Source: Gammaproteobacteria bacterium
GTDB taxonomy: Bacteria; Pseudomonadota; Gammaproteobacteria; Steroidobacterales; Woeseiaceae
Assembly: GCA_029863305.1 (NCBI GenBank)
Contig: JAOTVR010000031.1
Span: 1 to 36,400, forward strand
Length of the DNA: 36,400 nt
Direction of reading: 5' to 3'
Positions 26,789 to 33,803 of this stretch are shown in pieces. Both the position numbers and the translations under genes were made by a program. The notes below the pieces were generated by a model. That model was not told where the DNA came from. It saw only the letters and a list, made by a program, of their open reading frames with translations, and made no database searches. Each line of letters begins with the position of its first letter. Within the stretch, counting starts at the first letter, position 1.

Positions 26789-27503
26789 CATCCGGGTAAG
26801 TTGTACTCCGACCTTGTAGCACGAGATAAAGTGCCGCCGAGATGCCGGATACGCCGAATAACATGGACATGACGACGATCTGGTACTTGGCTGCGACCAG
26901 GGGCGAGACACCAGAGAGAATCTGACCCGTCATCATTCCAGGCAGCGCGACGACACCAACCGCGAACAGCGAGTTGATGATCGGGATCAAGGACGCCTGC
27001 AGCGAAATTCGGCGGGCCTCGAGGCTCGGCGTTCCTCTTTCGGTTTCTGCCTGTAGCCTTTCGGCCGCGAGACTGACCGCATTCATGGCGCCGGCGAATA
27101 TCATGCCGGCAAGCGGCACGACGTATTGCGGGCTGAACCAGGGATCGACGCCGATTACGATCTGACTGACCAGAGCAAGAACCAATATGCCGGCCACCGA
27201 TATCGCAAGCAGCGCATTGCGAAATACGTGCGGCCGTTTCTTTTTTACCGGGCGAATCGCGATCCAGCTCGCCATGGCGAGCATGAGCAGGAGGACGGCA
27301 ACGATGATTTCCGCGCGTTCCGCCTCGAAGATGTACACCAGCACGTAGCCAATCAGCAATAACTGAATCAGCATGCGCAGGCTCGCATACGTCGCCGTTT
27401 TCGCGCCCGCCGACCAGCGAATCATGATGCCGATGACAACAGCCGCAGGCAAAAATGCCAGCGCCAGCCCCTCGAGCGTGATCGCCTGAATCGCAGTATT
27501 CAC
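26772..27503 (-). CDS. fetB: FetB-like ABC permease (UPF0014, iron-export type)
   Basis: This is a 243-residue membrane protein with about 7 hydrophobic segments. Start is GTG at 27503 with AAGGAG 5 bp upstream. Typical blocks are ATYASLRMLIQLLLIGYVL, YVVPLAGMIFAGAMNAVSLA, SLIPIINSLFAVGVVALPGMMTGQIL and GVSPLVAAKYQIVVM, all characteristic of FetB/YbbM. In E. coli, FetA (ATPase) and FetB form an exporter that helps resist iron and oxidative stress. No fetA is found next to it here, so the ATPase must be elsewhere in the genome or shared. The C terminus overlaps the transporter gene antisense. Confidence 0.85.
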   Translation of the reverse strand: MNTAIQAITLEGLALAFLPAAVVIGIMIRWSAGAKTATYASLRMLIQLLLIGYVLVYIFEAERAEIIVAVLLLMLAMASWIAIRPVKKKRPHVFRNALLAISVAGILVLALVSQIVIGVDPWFSPQYVVPLAGMIFAGAMNAVSLAAERLQAETERGTPSLEARRISLQASLIPIINSLFAVGVVALPGMMTGQILSGVSPLVAAKYQIVVMSMLFGVSGISAALYLVLQGRSTTYPDATTSR

Positions 27504-27604
27504 ACTGATCTCCTTACCGATGGAACTTGGCGATCATACGGCAGGATGCGGCCGAACCGCAGAATCAGTGCAGCAGGCTTTTCGAACGGAAGGCGCTTAC
27601 GGGT

Positions 27605-28021
27605 CTAATTGAAGAACTTCGACGCCAACCCGGCCAGTCCGCTTTTTCCGCCAACAGAGTCCAGCAGGCTGCCGCCGCGACTGCTTTTGTTGATGAGTTC
27701 GGGCAGGATTTCGGACAAGCTGTTGCTGGCCTCTTCCTGGCCGATGCCGAGTTTTTTGGCGAAGGCTTCAATCCTGTCACCACCAATCGCTTCCTGCACC
27801 TGCGACGGTGATATCGCTGCATTGGCCCCGTCACCAAGCCAGGACTGCGCTTTTTTAGCCAGGTCACCGCCCGCACCAGTGAATTTTCCGACGATGTCGC
27901 CCAGGTCAAATTCCTTGCTCTCGCCAACAAGGTCATTCAGAGCAGATGCGGCCGTATCCTGGTCGCCTGCAGCACCGATCTTGTTCATCAAAAACTCCGT
28001 TGCAAAACTCTTCAAGTCCAC
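27605..28021 (-). CDS. yidB: YidB-like protein (DUF937)
   Basis: This is a 138-residue soluble protein. I take the GTG at 28021 as start because GGAGA lies 6 bp upstream and the residues that follow are family-like; the frame is open to 28138 but those codons run through the promoter region. Features are ISPSQVQEAIGGDRIEAFA, LGIGQEEASNSLSEILPELIN and a Gly-rich, repeated DGV-like end (GSLLDSVGGKSGLAGLASKFF), as in YidB proteins. The function is unknown; homologues are abundant small proteins. Upstream lies the dyad at 28121-28138, also found before the DUF4332 gene. Confidence 0.82.
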   Translation of the reverse strand: MDLKSFATEFLMNKIGAAGDQDTAASALNDLVGESKEFDLGDIVGKFTGAGGDLAKKAQSWLGDGANAAISPSQVQEAIGGDRIEAFAKKLGIGQEEASNSLSEILPELINKSSRGGSLLDSVGGKSGLAGLASKFFN

Positions 28022-28120
28022 TGTCTTCTCCAAAATGTGATGGACAAATAGAAGACATCGATGATCGTAATCATCATTGCCGCGGACTTTATATACCGAA
28101 TCAGCGCGGTCGGACGCCGC

Positions 28121-28138
28121 TGTAACAAATGTTGACAA
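28121..28138. promoter_or_regulatory. Dyad operator upstream of the YidB-like gene
   Basis: The 18 bases TGTAACAaaTGTTGACAA form an imperfect inverted repeat. The site lies 100-117 bp before the yidB start. On the minus strand a TATATA box (28095-28090) lies 25 bp downstream of it, which would place the dyad centre near -45, a position common for activators. The same sequence with another 2-bp centre occurs at 35783-35800. Confidence 0.5.
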
Positions 28139-28156
28139 TCTGACCAGCGTGGAGTG

Positions 28157-29710
28157 TCAATGCGTGAGCCGTTTAATTTCCACCAGTAATTCCTGCATTG
28201 GTGCGGGCTTGCGAAAGAAGCGTGTGAATGCGCGTCTTTCTTCCTCGTTCAGCCTCGACGCCGTCAATGCCACAATCGGTTTTTCATAGCCCTGCTGACG
28301 CAACAGTTTTGCCGCCCCGACTCCGCCGATGCCGGGCACATTGCAGTCCATTAGTACCAGATCCGGATCGTACTTGATGGTTTTCGCAATGGCGTCGGAA
28401 CTGTCCGACGTTGCGATCAGGCCGTAACCCGAGCGATGCAGATAATGCTCGACCAGCGCGATCATGTCGTCGTCGTCATCGCAGATAAGGATGCTCAACG
28501 GCCGGGACGCCAGCGCATCTTGATCAGGAACCGGAAGAACCGGGGCTTCGGCGGCAACGGGGTCTGCCTGCACGTTAACGGGAATATAGATGCTCACTGT
28601 GCATCCCTCATCCGGCTGCGAGTCGAGCGAAACTTCACCTCCCATTAGTTGCACGAGCCGAAGCGTAATCGTTAGCCCCAGCCCGGCGCCGGTTTCGCTA
28701 CGTTTGCTACCACGCTCGAACGCTTTAAATACCTTTTCCTGGTCTTCCGAGCTGATGCCGGGTCCCGTATCGCTGACTGTGACGACGAGCCTGTCACTGC
28801 TGTATGTCACCTTGAGTCGCACACCTCCTTCCTGCGTAAACTTGACCGCGTTGCCCAGGAGATTTATCAGAATCTGACGAAATCGAACTTCGTCGGCAAA
28901 AATGACCTTCGGCACATCCGAGTCGACGAAAGTCGCAAATGACAGGCCCTTTTCCGCGGCCATGGGCGCCATCATTCGTGCCAAGTCCTCGAAAAGGTTG
29001 TGACAGTCGAATTGCTCTTCAACCAGCTCCAGCCGGCCTGCCGACAGGCTGGCATCGTCAAGCAGGGCCTCAACTAATGATGTCAGGTGACGCGCTGATC
29101 GTTCTATCGTCTCAACGCTTTTCTGAATATCGTTACGGCTTGCATCCTGTTCCTGAGCAAGCTGGGCGTAATTGATGATTGATGCAAGTGGCGTGCGAAA
29201 TTCGTGCGACATCATCGCAATGAAACGGCTCTTGTTTGCGCTGCTGCGCTCGGCCTCCTGGCGATGATGGTCCAGTTCCGACCGGATTTCTATAAGCTCG
29301 CTGATAAGCTCGCGCTGTCGGCCAATCAGTCTGTTCTGGCGCGCATGCATGAGCCGAAGTTCGTTTGTCTTTTGCTGCTTCGCCTGAGTTGGGTCATGCT
29401 CGTCACTCGCATCGATCAGAACGACATAGCTTTGACGGCCATCCGGTATCAAATGCACATGCGCAACACTGTGTCGGGACAAACGCACGAAACGCAGGGC
29501 CTGGGGTTCGCCGATAACACAGCCAACCAGAAATACCGCGGCATCACGCATATCGTGACCGATTGGAATATCGTCAAGTCCCCAGCGCTGCGCATCGCCC
29601 CATATCTGGACGAGCGCGTAATTCTCGTCAATGAGAAAACAGAACAGTCGCTCGCTCGAAAAATACTCGTCTTGCAGATTGTGTACGACGCAGGCTGGCA
29701 GCTGCATCAT
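28157..29710 (-). CDS. Cytoplasmic hybrid sensor histidine kinase with C-terminal receiver
   Basis: This is a 517-residue protein without membrane segments. Residues 1-105 look like a PAS-like input domain and 108-160 a coiled-coil linker. The kinase core has the H-box SHEFRTPLASI (His169), N-box LINLLGNAVKF (about 281-291), G1 DTGPGIS (314-320), F-box VFKAFERG and G2 GAGLGLTI (341-348). The receiver (about 405-517) has the acidic pocket DDDDD, phosphoacceptor Asp455 in LVLMDCNVPG, Thr in ALTAS and Lys501 in FRKPAP. It should pass phosphate through its receiver to an Hpt protein; one is encoded 3.7 kb upstream in the same block. The start overlaps the GTPase stop as ATGA. Confidence 0.92.
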   Translation of the reverse strand: MMQLPACVVHNLQDEYFSSERLFCFLIDENYALVQIWGDAQRWGLDDIPIGHDMRDAAVFLVGCVIGEPQALRFVRLSRHSVAHVHLIPDGRQSYVVLIDASDEHDPTQAKQQKTNELRLMHARQNRLIGRQRELISELIEIRSELDHHRQEAERSSANKSRFIAMMSHEFRTPLASIINYAQLAQEQDASRNDIQKSVETIERSARHLTSLVEALLDDASLSAGRLELVEEQFDCHNLFEDLARMMAPMAAEKGLSFATFVDSDVPKVIFADEVRFRQILINLLGNAVKFTQEGGVRLKVTYSSDRLVVTVSDTGPGISSEDQEKVFKAFERGSKRSETGAGLGLTITLRLVQLMGGEVSLDSQPDEGCTVSIYIPVNVQADPVAAEAPVLPVPDQDALASRPLSILICDDDDDMIALVEHYLHRSGYGLIATSDSSDAIAKTIKYDPDLVLMDCNVPGIGGVGAAKLLRQQGYEKPIVALTASRLNEEERRAFTRFFRKPAPMQELLVEIKRLTH

Positions 29711-30231
29711 TCGGCCCGCATATCGTTATCGAGAATCCGTCGAGCCAGTTTCTCAAAGGCTCGCTCCACCGCATCTCCGGTTTTTGCGCTGGTTTTGAAA
29801 ACCGCCCCGAAGTGAGCGTGAAGCGCTTTCACACTACTTTCATTCACGTCCCAATCGCCAGCAAGATCGCTTTTGTTGAGCAACACGACAGATGGGGCGC
29901 TGCCAAATCTGTCGGTGACTTGTTCCTCGAGGCTCATTGCCGACCGCAAGGTACTCGTGCGCGTGCCATCGATGACATATATGTAACCGCTCGCGCCACG
30001 CAGATAGGCGAACTCGGTATGTTCGAATCGGTCTGAACCTGCGATATCCCAGATCACTAATTTATGCGAGACACCGAGGTCCGGAACTTCAATTAGCTTG
30101 GTATCAATTTTGACACCGATCGTCGTCAGGTAGCTTTCCGAAAAATGATTATTGACGAAGCGCTCTGCAATACTTGTCTTGCCGACGGCGAAATCGCCGA
30201 CTATGCAGACTTTGCTGGTGAATAACGTCAT
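29707..30231 (-). CDS. Ras/Rab-like bacterial small GTPase
   Basis: This is a 174-residue single-domain GTPase. All five G motifs are seen: G1 GDFAVGKTS (12-20), G2 Thr37 in YLTTIGVKI, G3 WDIAGSDRF (61-69), G4 NKSD (119-122) and G5 TSAKTG (147-152). Ras Gln61 corresponds to Ser66 here, so intrinsic hydrolysis may be slow and need a partner. There is no lipidation signal at the C terminus. It belongs to the bacterial Rab-like/Rup-type branch. The start overlaps the stop of the Roadblock/OmpA gene and its stop overlaps the kinase start, both as ATGA. The neighbouring Roadblock-like domain is the obvious candidate regulator. Confidence 0.9.
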   Translation of the reverse strand: MTLFTSKVCIVGDFAVGKTSIAERFVNNHFSESYLTTIGVKIDTKLIEVPDLGVSHKLVIWDIAGSDRFEHTEFAYLRGASGYIYVIDGTRTSTLRSAMSLEEQVTDRFGSAPSVVLLNKSDLAGDWDVNESSVKALHAHFGAVFKTSAKTGDAVERAFEKLARRILDNDMRAE

Positions 30232-31928
30232 GACGGGTCGGTCAGGGAACCAAGCTGTAAGTCGACCTGTACGTAGCGCCTGCTGACGTCGCTCTGCGGT
30301 GGGGACTGCGGGTCGCCGGCGGGTACTTGCATTATGTCCGAAACCTCGACGCCGTGTGAGCGCAGCACGGCCGCGGCGGCCGTGGCCCGGCGCCGGGCCA
30401 GCGCCGCGTTCTGCGCCGGCTCACCCGTCAGGTCGGTTGAGCCGTGAAGCAGCACGGAAACAGAGTATCCGACTGCCGCCGCATCGGCGCGGAGCGCGCG
30501 CAAAACTGCCGCGTGCTTAACGAGCATATCTTCGTTTCCCGGAGAAAATATCGCGCCATTCTCAAAATGGAATCTCGCCCCGGAAACCTGCGCGACACGT
30601 GCTTCAAAGCGTAGCCGGTCACTCGTCGCCAAACCACTCACATCCAGTGCGCTGACTCCCGCCAGTAAGCCGAATCGACTCTGCAACTGTTGCCGCCAGC
30701 TCCATGGGGCGTCTCCGCTCACATGCAGCGTTGCGGTAGAAACCCTGAACAAGACAGATTCGGGCCGGCCAAAAATCTCGGCTGCACGCGCCTCGATAAT
30801 CTCGGGTTGCAATGACTGGAATGGCTGCATCGCAGCGGTAACTCGAGTCGCTGGAATGTCAACCGATTCGGCGATGTCGCCGACCGGGATCGCCAGTGGA
30901 TCTTTGAGTCCTCTTACAAAGAAATGATTGCCGTCACGGCTGATCTCGGTTACATGGATTCCCGGTGTACTTGCCAGGGCAGTGTTCAGTCGATCAAGTT
31001 GCTGCAGATGTGACCAACTGCGGTAGCCCAGGAATCCGGCAACGGCAAGCAATAGAATTAGCGCGATAATCAAGAGTCGGTTATTGCTCCGATCCTTTTT
31101 AGTCTCGCGGCGCGCTTCGAATCGCAGGCAGCGTGTCAGCTCGACATCGACGTCCGGTACAGTCGACGTATCGCCCTTGTACTCCCGAATCGCCTCACCG
31201 TAACGGAAATGTATGCGCTCAAGGATCGCGCTGAGGTCGGCTCGCAGGCTCTTGGGCGGCACGCCCCGAATAACGCACACCAGTAACGCATGTGGACCAT
31301 GGACCGCCCACAAGGTGAACTCGCCCATATCGGCCGACTCCAGCCTGCCGCTGCGGTCCGGCGAAAACGACTCTTTTACGAAATCCTGTATCGCCGTGAA
31401 CATCGCCGACACAGCATCGCTATCCTTGATCTTCGAAGCTTCATGGTGCGCATGACCCACCAGCAGTCCACTGTCACGGCTTATCAGATAGGCCTGCTCA
31501 ATCCGGTACTGCATGGTTCTTTGCAGCACATACTCTCCAAACGGAACGCCAGCACGCGAAGCCTGCCAGCGCCATTTCAACCCGGTCGGGCTGATGCTGT
31601 GTTCGACCGCCTCATTGATCTGTTGCGAAAAGTTCCGCAGCGCATGCATGATGGATTTGCGAATCGCCGGACCCATAACAGGATACAACGCATTTCCAAA
31701 TGTTTCCGGATCCTCGTGCATCGCACGCTGCACACACTTGCCGACTGGAGACGTCAACGCCTCGACAAGCTCGTCGTCTTTGGCGTGACTTTGATGGATC
31801 GCTTCCGGAAGGATATCGGCGACATCTGCCGTGCGTATTTCGCGACGCTCGACTCGTCTTGAAATCGAATCCAACGCCTCTTTCTCGGCGCCAAACAGGA
31901 GCTGTTTAAGCTGCTCGAGATCGTTCAT
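30228..31928 (-). CDS. Membrane protein: Roadblock-like cytoplasmic part, BON-like and OmpA-like periplasmic parts
   Basis: This is a 566-residue protein. Residues 1-45 carry the motif LKQLLFGAE and a helical segment ending DILPEAI. Residues about 75-135 are conserved-looking (LYPVMGPAIRKSI, SISPTGLKWRW). Residues 143-245 read like a Roadblock/LC7 fold (AYLISRDSGLLVGH, MFTAIQDFVKESF, ALLVCVIRG). One transmembrane helix lies at about 285-301. Periplasmic residues 305-435 look BON-like, and 450-560 form an OmpA-type peptidoglycan-binding domain (HGSTDLTGEPAQNAALARRRA). It would link the cell wall to a cytoplasmic GTPase regulator. The Roadblock call is by fold pattern only. It overlaps the GTPase gene and lies 24 bp after the coiled-coil gene. 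Confidence 0.82.
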   Translation of the reverse strand: MNDLEQLKQLLFGAEKEALDSISRRVERREIRTADVADILPEAIHQSHAKDDELVEALTSPVGKCVQRAMHEDPETFGNALYPVMGPAIRKSIMHALRNFSQQINEAVEHSISPTGLKWRWQASRAGVPFGEYVLQRTMQYRIEQAYLISRDSGLLVGHAHHEASKIKDSDAVSAMFTAIQDFVKESFSPDRSGRLESADMGEFTLWAVHGPHALLVCVIRGVPPKSLRADLSAILERIHFRYGEAIREYKGDTSTVPDVDVELTRCLRFEARRETKKDRSNNRLLIIALILLLAVAGFLGYRSWSHLQQLDRLNTALASTPGIHVTEISRDGNHFFVRGLKDPLAIPVGDIAESVDIPATRVTAAMQPFQSLQPEIIEARAAEIFGRPESVLFRVSTATLHVSGDAPWSWRQQLQSRFGLLAGVSALDVSGLATSDRLRFEARVAQVSGARFHFENGAIFSPGNEDMLVKHAAVLRALRADAAAVGYSVSVLLHGSTDLTGEPAQNAALARRRATAAAAVLRSHGVEVSDIMQVPAGDPQSPPQSDVSRRYVQVDLQLGSLTDPS

Positions 31929-31952
31929 CGATACTCTGCCACAAGTGTTGAA

Positions 31953-32513
31953 TCAGGCGTCAGGCAACTTGAAGTCTTTCTTCAGCCGCAAGGCTACTTC
32001 AGTCAGTAAGGCCGCCATATCATCGCGCGCAAGTTTCGCTTCAGCAAGATCACGTGTTTCATTGAAGATCGACTTGCTTAGCTGTTCATGCGTGTCCTGT
32101 ATCATTCCCGACAGCTCGTCGTGTTGTTCCTGCATTGAGCTGCGCAGGTCGCGAGATTCTCCTTCGATCTGCTCCTCCAGCTCGGCGTACCAGGCCTCAG
32201 CCTGTTGCCCGAGGCTCTTTAGTTCTTTCGAACCTTTCCTGCCATCATCGGCCCGCGCTTTACGTTCGTTTTTCACCTGCTCGTTAAGCTTGTCGATTTC
32301 ACGCCTGGTGAAAGTATTTAGCCGCTCAATACGCTTATCGATGTTAATCGACATTTGCTCGATGTTCTTGTTCAGGCGATTCTCAAGCTGAGCGAAACGC
32401 TGCTCGTAATCACGCATCTGGCCACCGAACAAAATCTCCCGGATCTTATCGACGTTTTCTTCGGTGCTGTCTGCCGACAACCCCGCCTGACTTTTGCTTT
32501 GTTTTTTTGCCAT
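31953..32513 (-). CDS. Coiled-coil cytoplasmic protein of the GTPase-phosphorelay cassette
   Basis: This is a 186-residue hydrophilic protein, starting at the ATG that overlaps the response-regulator stop by one base (TAATG). Residues 21-30 hold the motif VDKIREILFG, similar to the start of the OmpA-type protein. Residues about 33-175 are almost wholly heptad-like charged helix (FAQLENRLNKNIEQMSINID, RREIDKLNEQVKNERKARA, AWYAELEEQIEGESRDL), ending LRLKKDFKLPDA. It has no signal peptide, membrane segment or enzyme motif. A scaffold or adaptor between the GTPase, its membrane partner and the kinase is plausible from position and shape, but I do not recognise a characterised family. Confidence 0.78.
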   Translation of the reverse strand: MAKKQSKSQAGLSADSTEENVDKIREILFGGQMRDYEQRFAQLENRLNKNIEQMSINIDKRIERLNTFTRREIDKLNEQVKNERKARADDGRKGSKELKSLGQQAEAWYAELEEQIEGESRDLRSSMQEQHDELSGMIQDTHEQLSKSIFNETRDLAEAKLARDDMAALLTEVALRLKKDFKLPDA

Positions 32514-33205
32514 TATGTGTTGATCCTTTCCAATCGATATCCGTGCTGATAGATCGCCGATAATTTCCAACCGTTTTCCTCGTTCAAGCTGAGCTTCTTT
32601 CGTAGCCGACTGACATGCGTGTCAACGGTCCTTGTCGAAACGGATTTGTTTTCGATGCCCCATACTGCCTCGAGAATATGATTGCGGGATATCATCTTCC
32701 CTGCATTGCGAAAGAAGAACAGGGCCAGATCGAATTCCCTATTGGTTAAACTGATGTCTTCTTCCCCCAACCGCACTGACGTTCTCGCCATATCTATCGA
32801 GTACGGCGTGGCATCTATTGCTTCATTTTCCGGTTTACCTCCATCTGCACGGCGACGTATCGCATTTACCCGAGCGACGAGCTCGGCGCGACGAATCGGC
32901 TTCACGAGGTAATCGTCCGCGCCTGCTTCCAGGCCGCGTACCACGCTTCGCTCTTCGTCTTTGGCCGTGGCTATCACGACCGGCGTGTAATCGCCAATCT
33001 CCCGGCGCAACTTCCCCAGCACCTCTATTCCACTGAGATCAGGCACTATCCAGTCGAGCACATAAAGATCGAAGCTGTCTCTTCGCACCGCCCGCAGGAA
33101 GCTGGCACCGCTCTGGTGGCTGTCTATGGTGTGTCCCGCATGCGTCAGCCACAGGCTGATGATCTCCGCCTGGTCAACGTCATCCTCGAGAATTGCGATT
33201 CGCAA
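32513..33205 (-). CDS. OmpR/PhoB-family response regulator
   Basis: This is a 230-residue protein. The start codon is TTG at 33205, with GGAG 6 bp upstream. The receiver has the acidic pair in ILEDDVDQAE, phosphoacceptor Asp51 in LYVLDWIVPDLSG, Thr in VIATAKDEE and Lys102 in YLVKPIRR. The C-terminal winged helix is of OmpR type (SLTNREFDLALFFFRNAGKM, then HILEAVWG, and VDTHVSRLRKKL as recognition helix). It is the likely terminal output of the phosphorelay whose kinase, Hpt and GTPase are encoded with it. Targets are unknown; the dyad motifs elsewhere in the window are one candidate. Confidence 0.92.
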   Translation of the reverse strand: MRIAILEDDVDQAEIISLWLTHAGHTIDSHQSGASFLRAVRRDSFDLYVLDWIVPDLSGIEVLGKLRREIGDYTPVVIATAKDEERSVVRGLEAGADDYLVKPIRRAELVARVNAIRRRADGGKPENEAIDATPYSIDMARTSVRLGEEDISLTNREFDLALFFFRNAGKMISRNHILEAVWGIENKSVSTRTVDTHVSRLRKKLSLNEENGWKLSAIYQHGYRLERINT

Positions 33206-33294
33206 TGGTGCTCCTGTCGTGGCCCCACCGGTTCCTGTTACCCGGTCTTATCGCGGTGCTTCTTTTGATTATTTCCCGCGCTGCTTTGAACCTC

Positions 33295-33300
33295 ATTATA
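33295..33300 (-). promoter_or_regulatory. Candidate -10 box for the phosphorelay operon
   Basis: On the minus strand TATAAT (33300-33295) lies in an AT-rich stretch of the 164-bp gap between the Hpt gene and the regulator start, about 90 bp before the TTG. The -35 position (about 33323-33318, TGTTTA) is poor, so an activator may be needed. If real, the regulator-to-kinase block can be transcribed apart from hpt. Confidence 0.35.
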
Positions 33301-33369
33301 TAGAGTGAAAACTGCGATAAACATCCGAATTATGAGGGATTATTTCAAGTCGGCGCGCGTTACGGCGTA

Positions 33370-33675
33370 TCAGCGAATCTTTACCGTTCGAACAAATGTC
33401 GCCAGATCGCCCAGTTGGGCCCGAATTTTCTCGGCATCTCCGGATTCGGCCGCTCTCTCCAAACCCTTGCCCAGTCGTGAAATTTCGTCCAGACCATAGG
33501 CGGAACCGGACCCGTACAGATTATGGCCGGTCAGGTAAATCGTCTCGAAGTCCGCTTCGGCCAGCGCCAGTTCGAGTACCTCCAGGTCATTGACCCGACG
33601 CTCGAGGTATCGGGCCATGAGCTTGCGCGCGAACGGATCGGCGACGTCGATCGTTTTAGCCATCTTGTTGCTCAT
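33370..33675 (-). CDS. Histidine phosphotransfer (Hpt) protein
   Basis: This is a 101-residue all-helical protein. The phosphorylation motif is HNLYGSGSAYGL with His51; the usual Lys after H-x-L is replaced by Tyr, but the Gly-Ser pattern that packs the next helix is kept. The following helix (DEISRLGKGLERAAESGD) also matches Hpt domains. It is the natural carrier between the receiver of the hybrid kinase and the OmpR-type regulator encoded just downstream. It is separated from the regulator by 164 bp with a possible promoter. An alternative start is the ATG four codons later. Confidence 0.87.
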   Translation of the reverse strand: MSNKMAKTIDVADPFARKLMARYLERRVNDLEVLELALAEADFETIYLTGHNLYGSGSAYGLDEISRLGKGLERAAESGDAEKIRAQLGDLATFVRTVKIR

Positions 33676-33803
33676 GTCGCCTATTGTCGCACTCGTCAGG
33701 ATCCCTTGACCAACTCATGGCCCGACAATAAAGGCTCCGCGAGATATCCACCAGGATGTCGCATTGCCTTCGGGCTTCTCCGTGCTTTCCCTGATTCCTG
33801 TCC

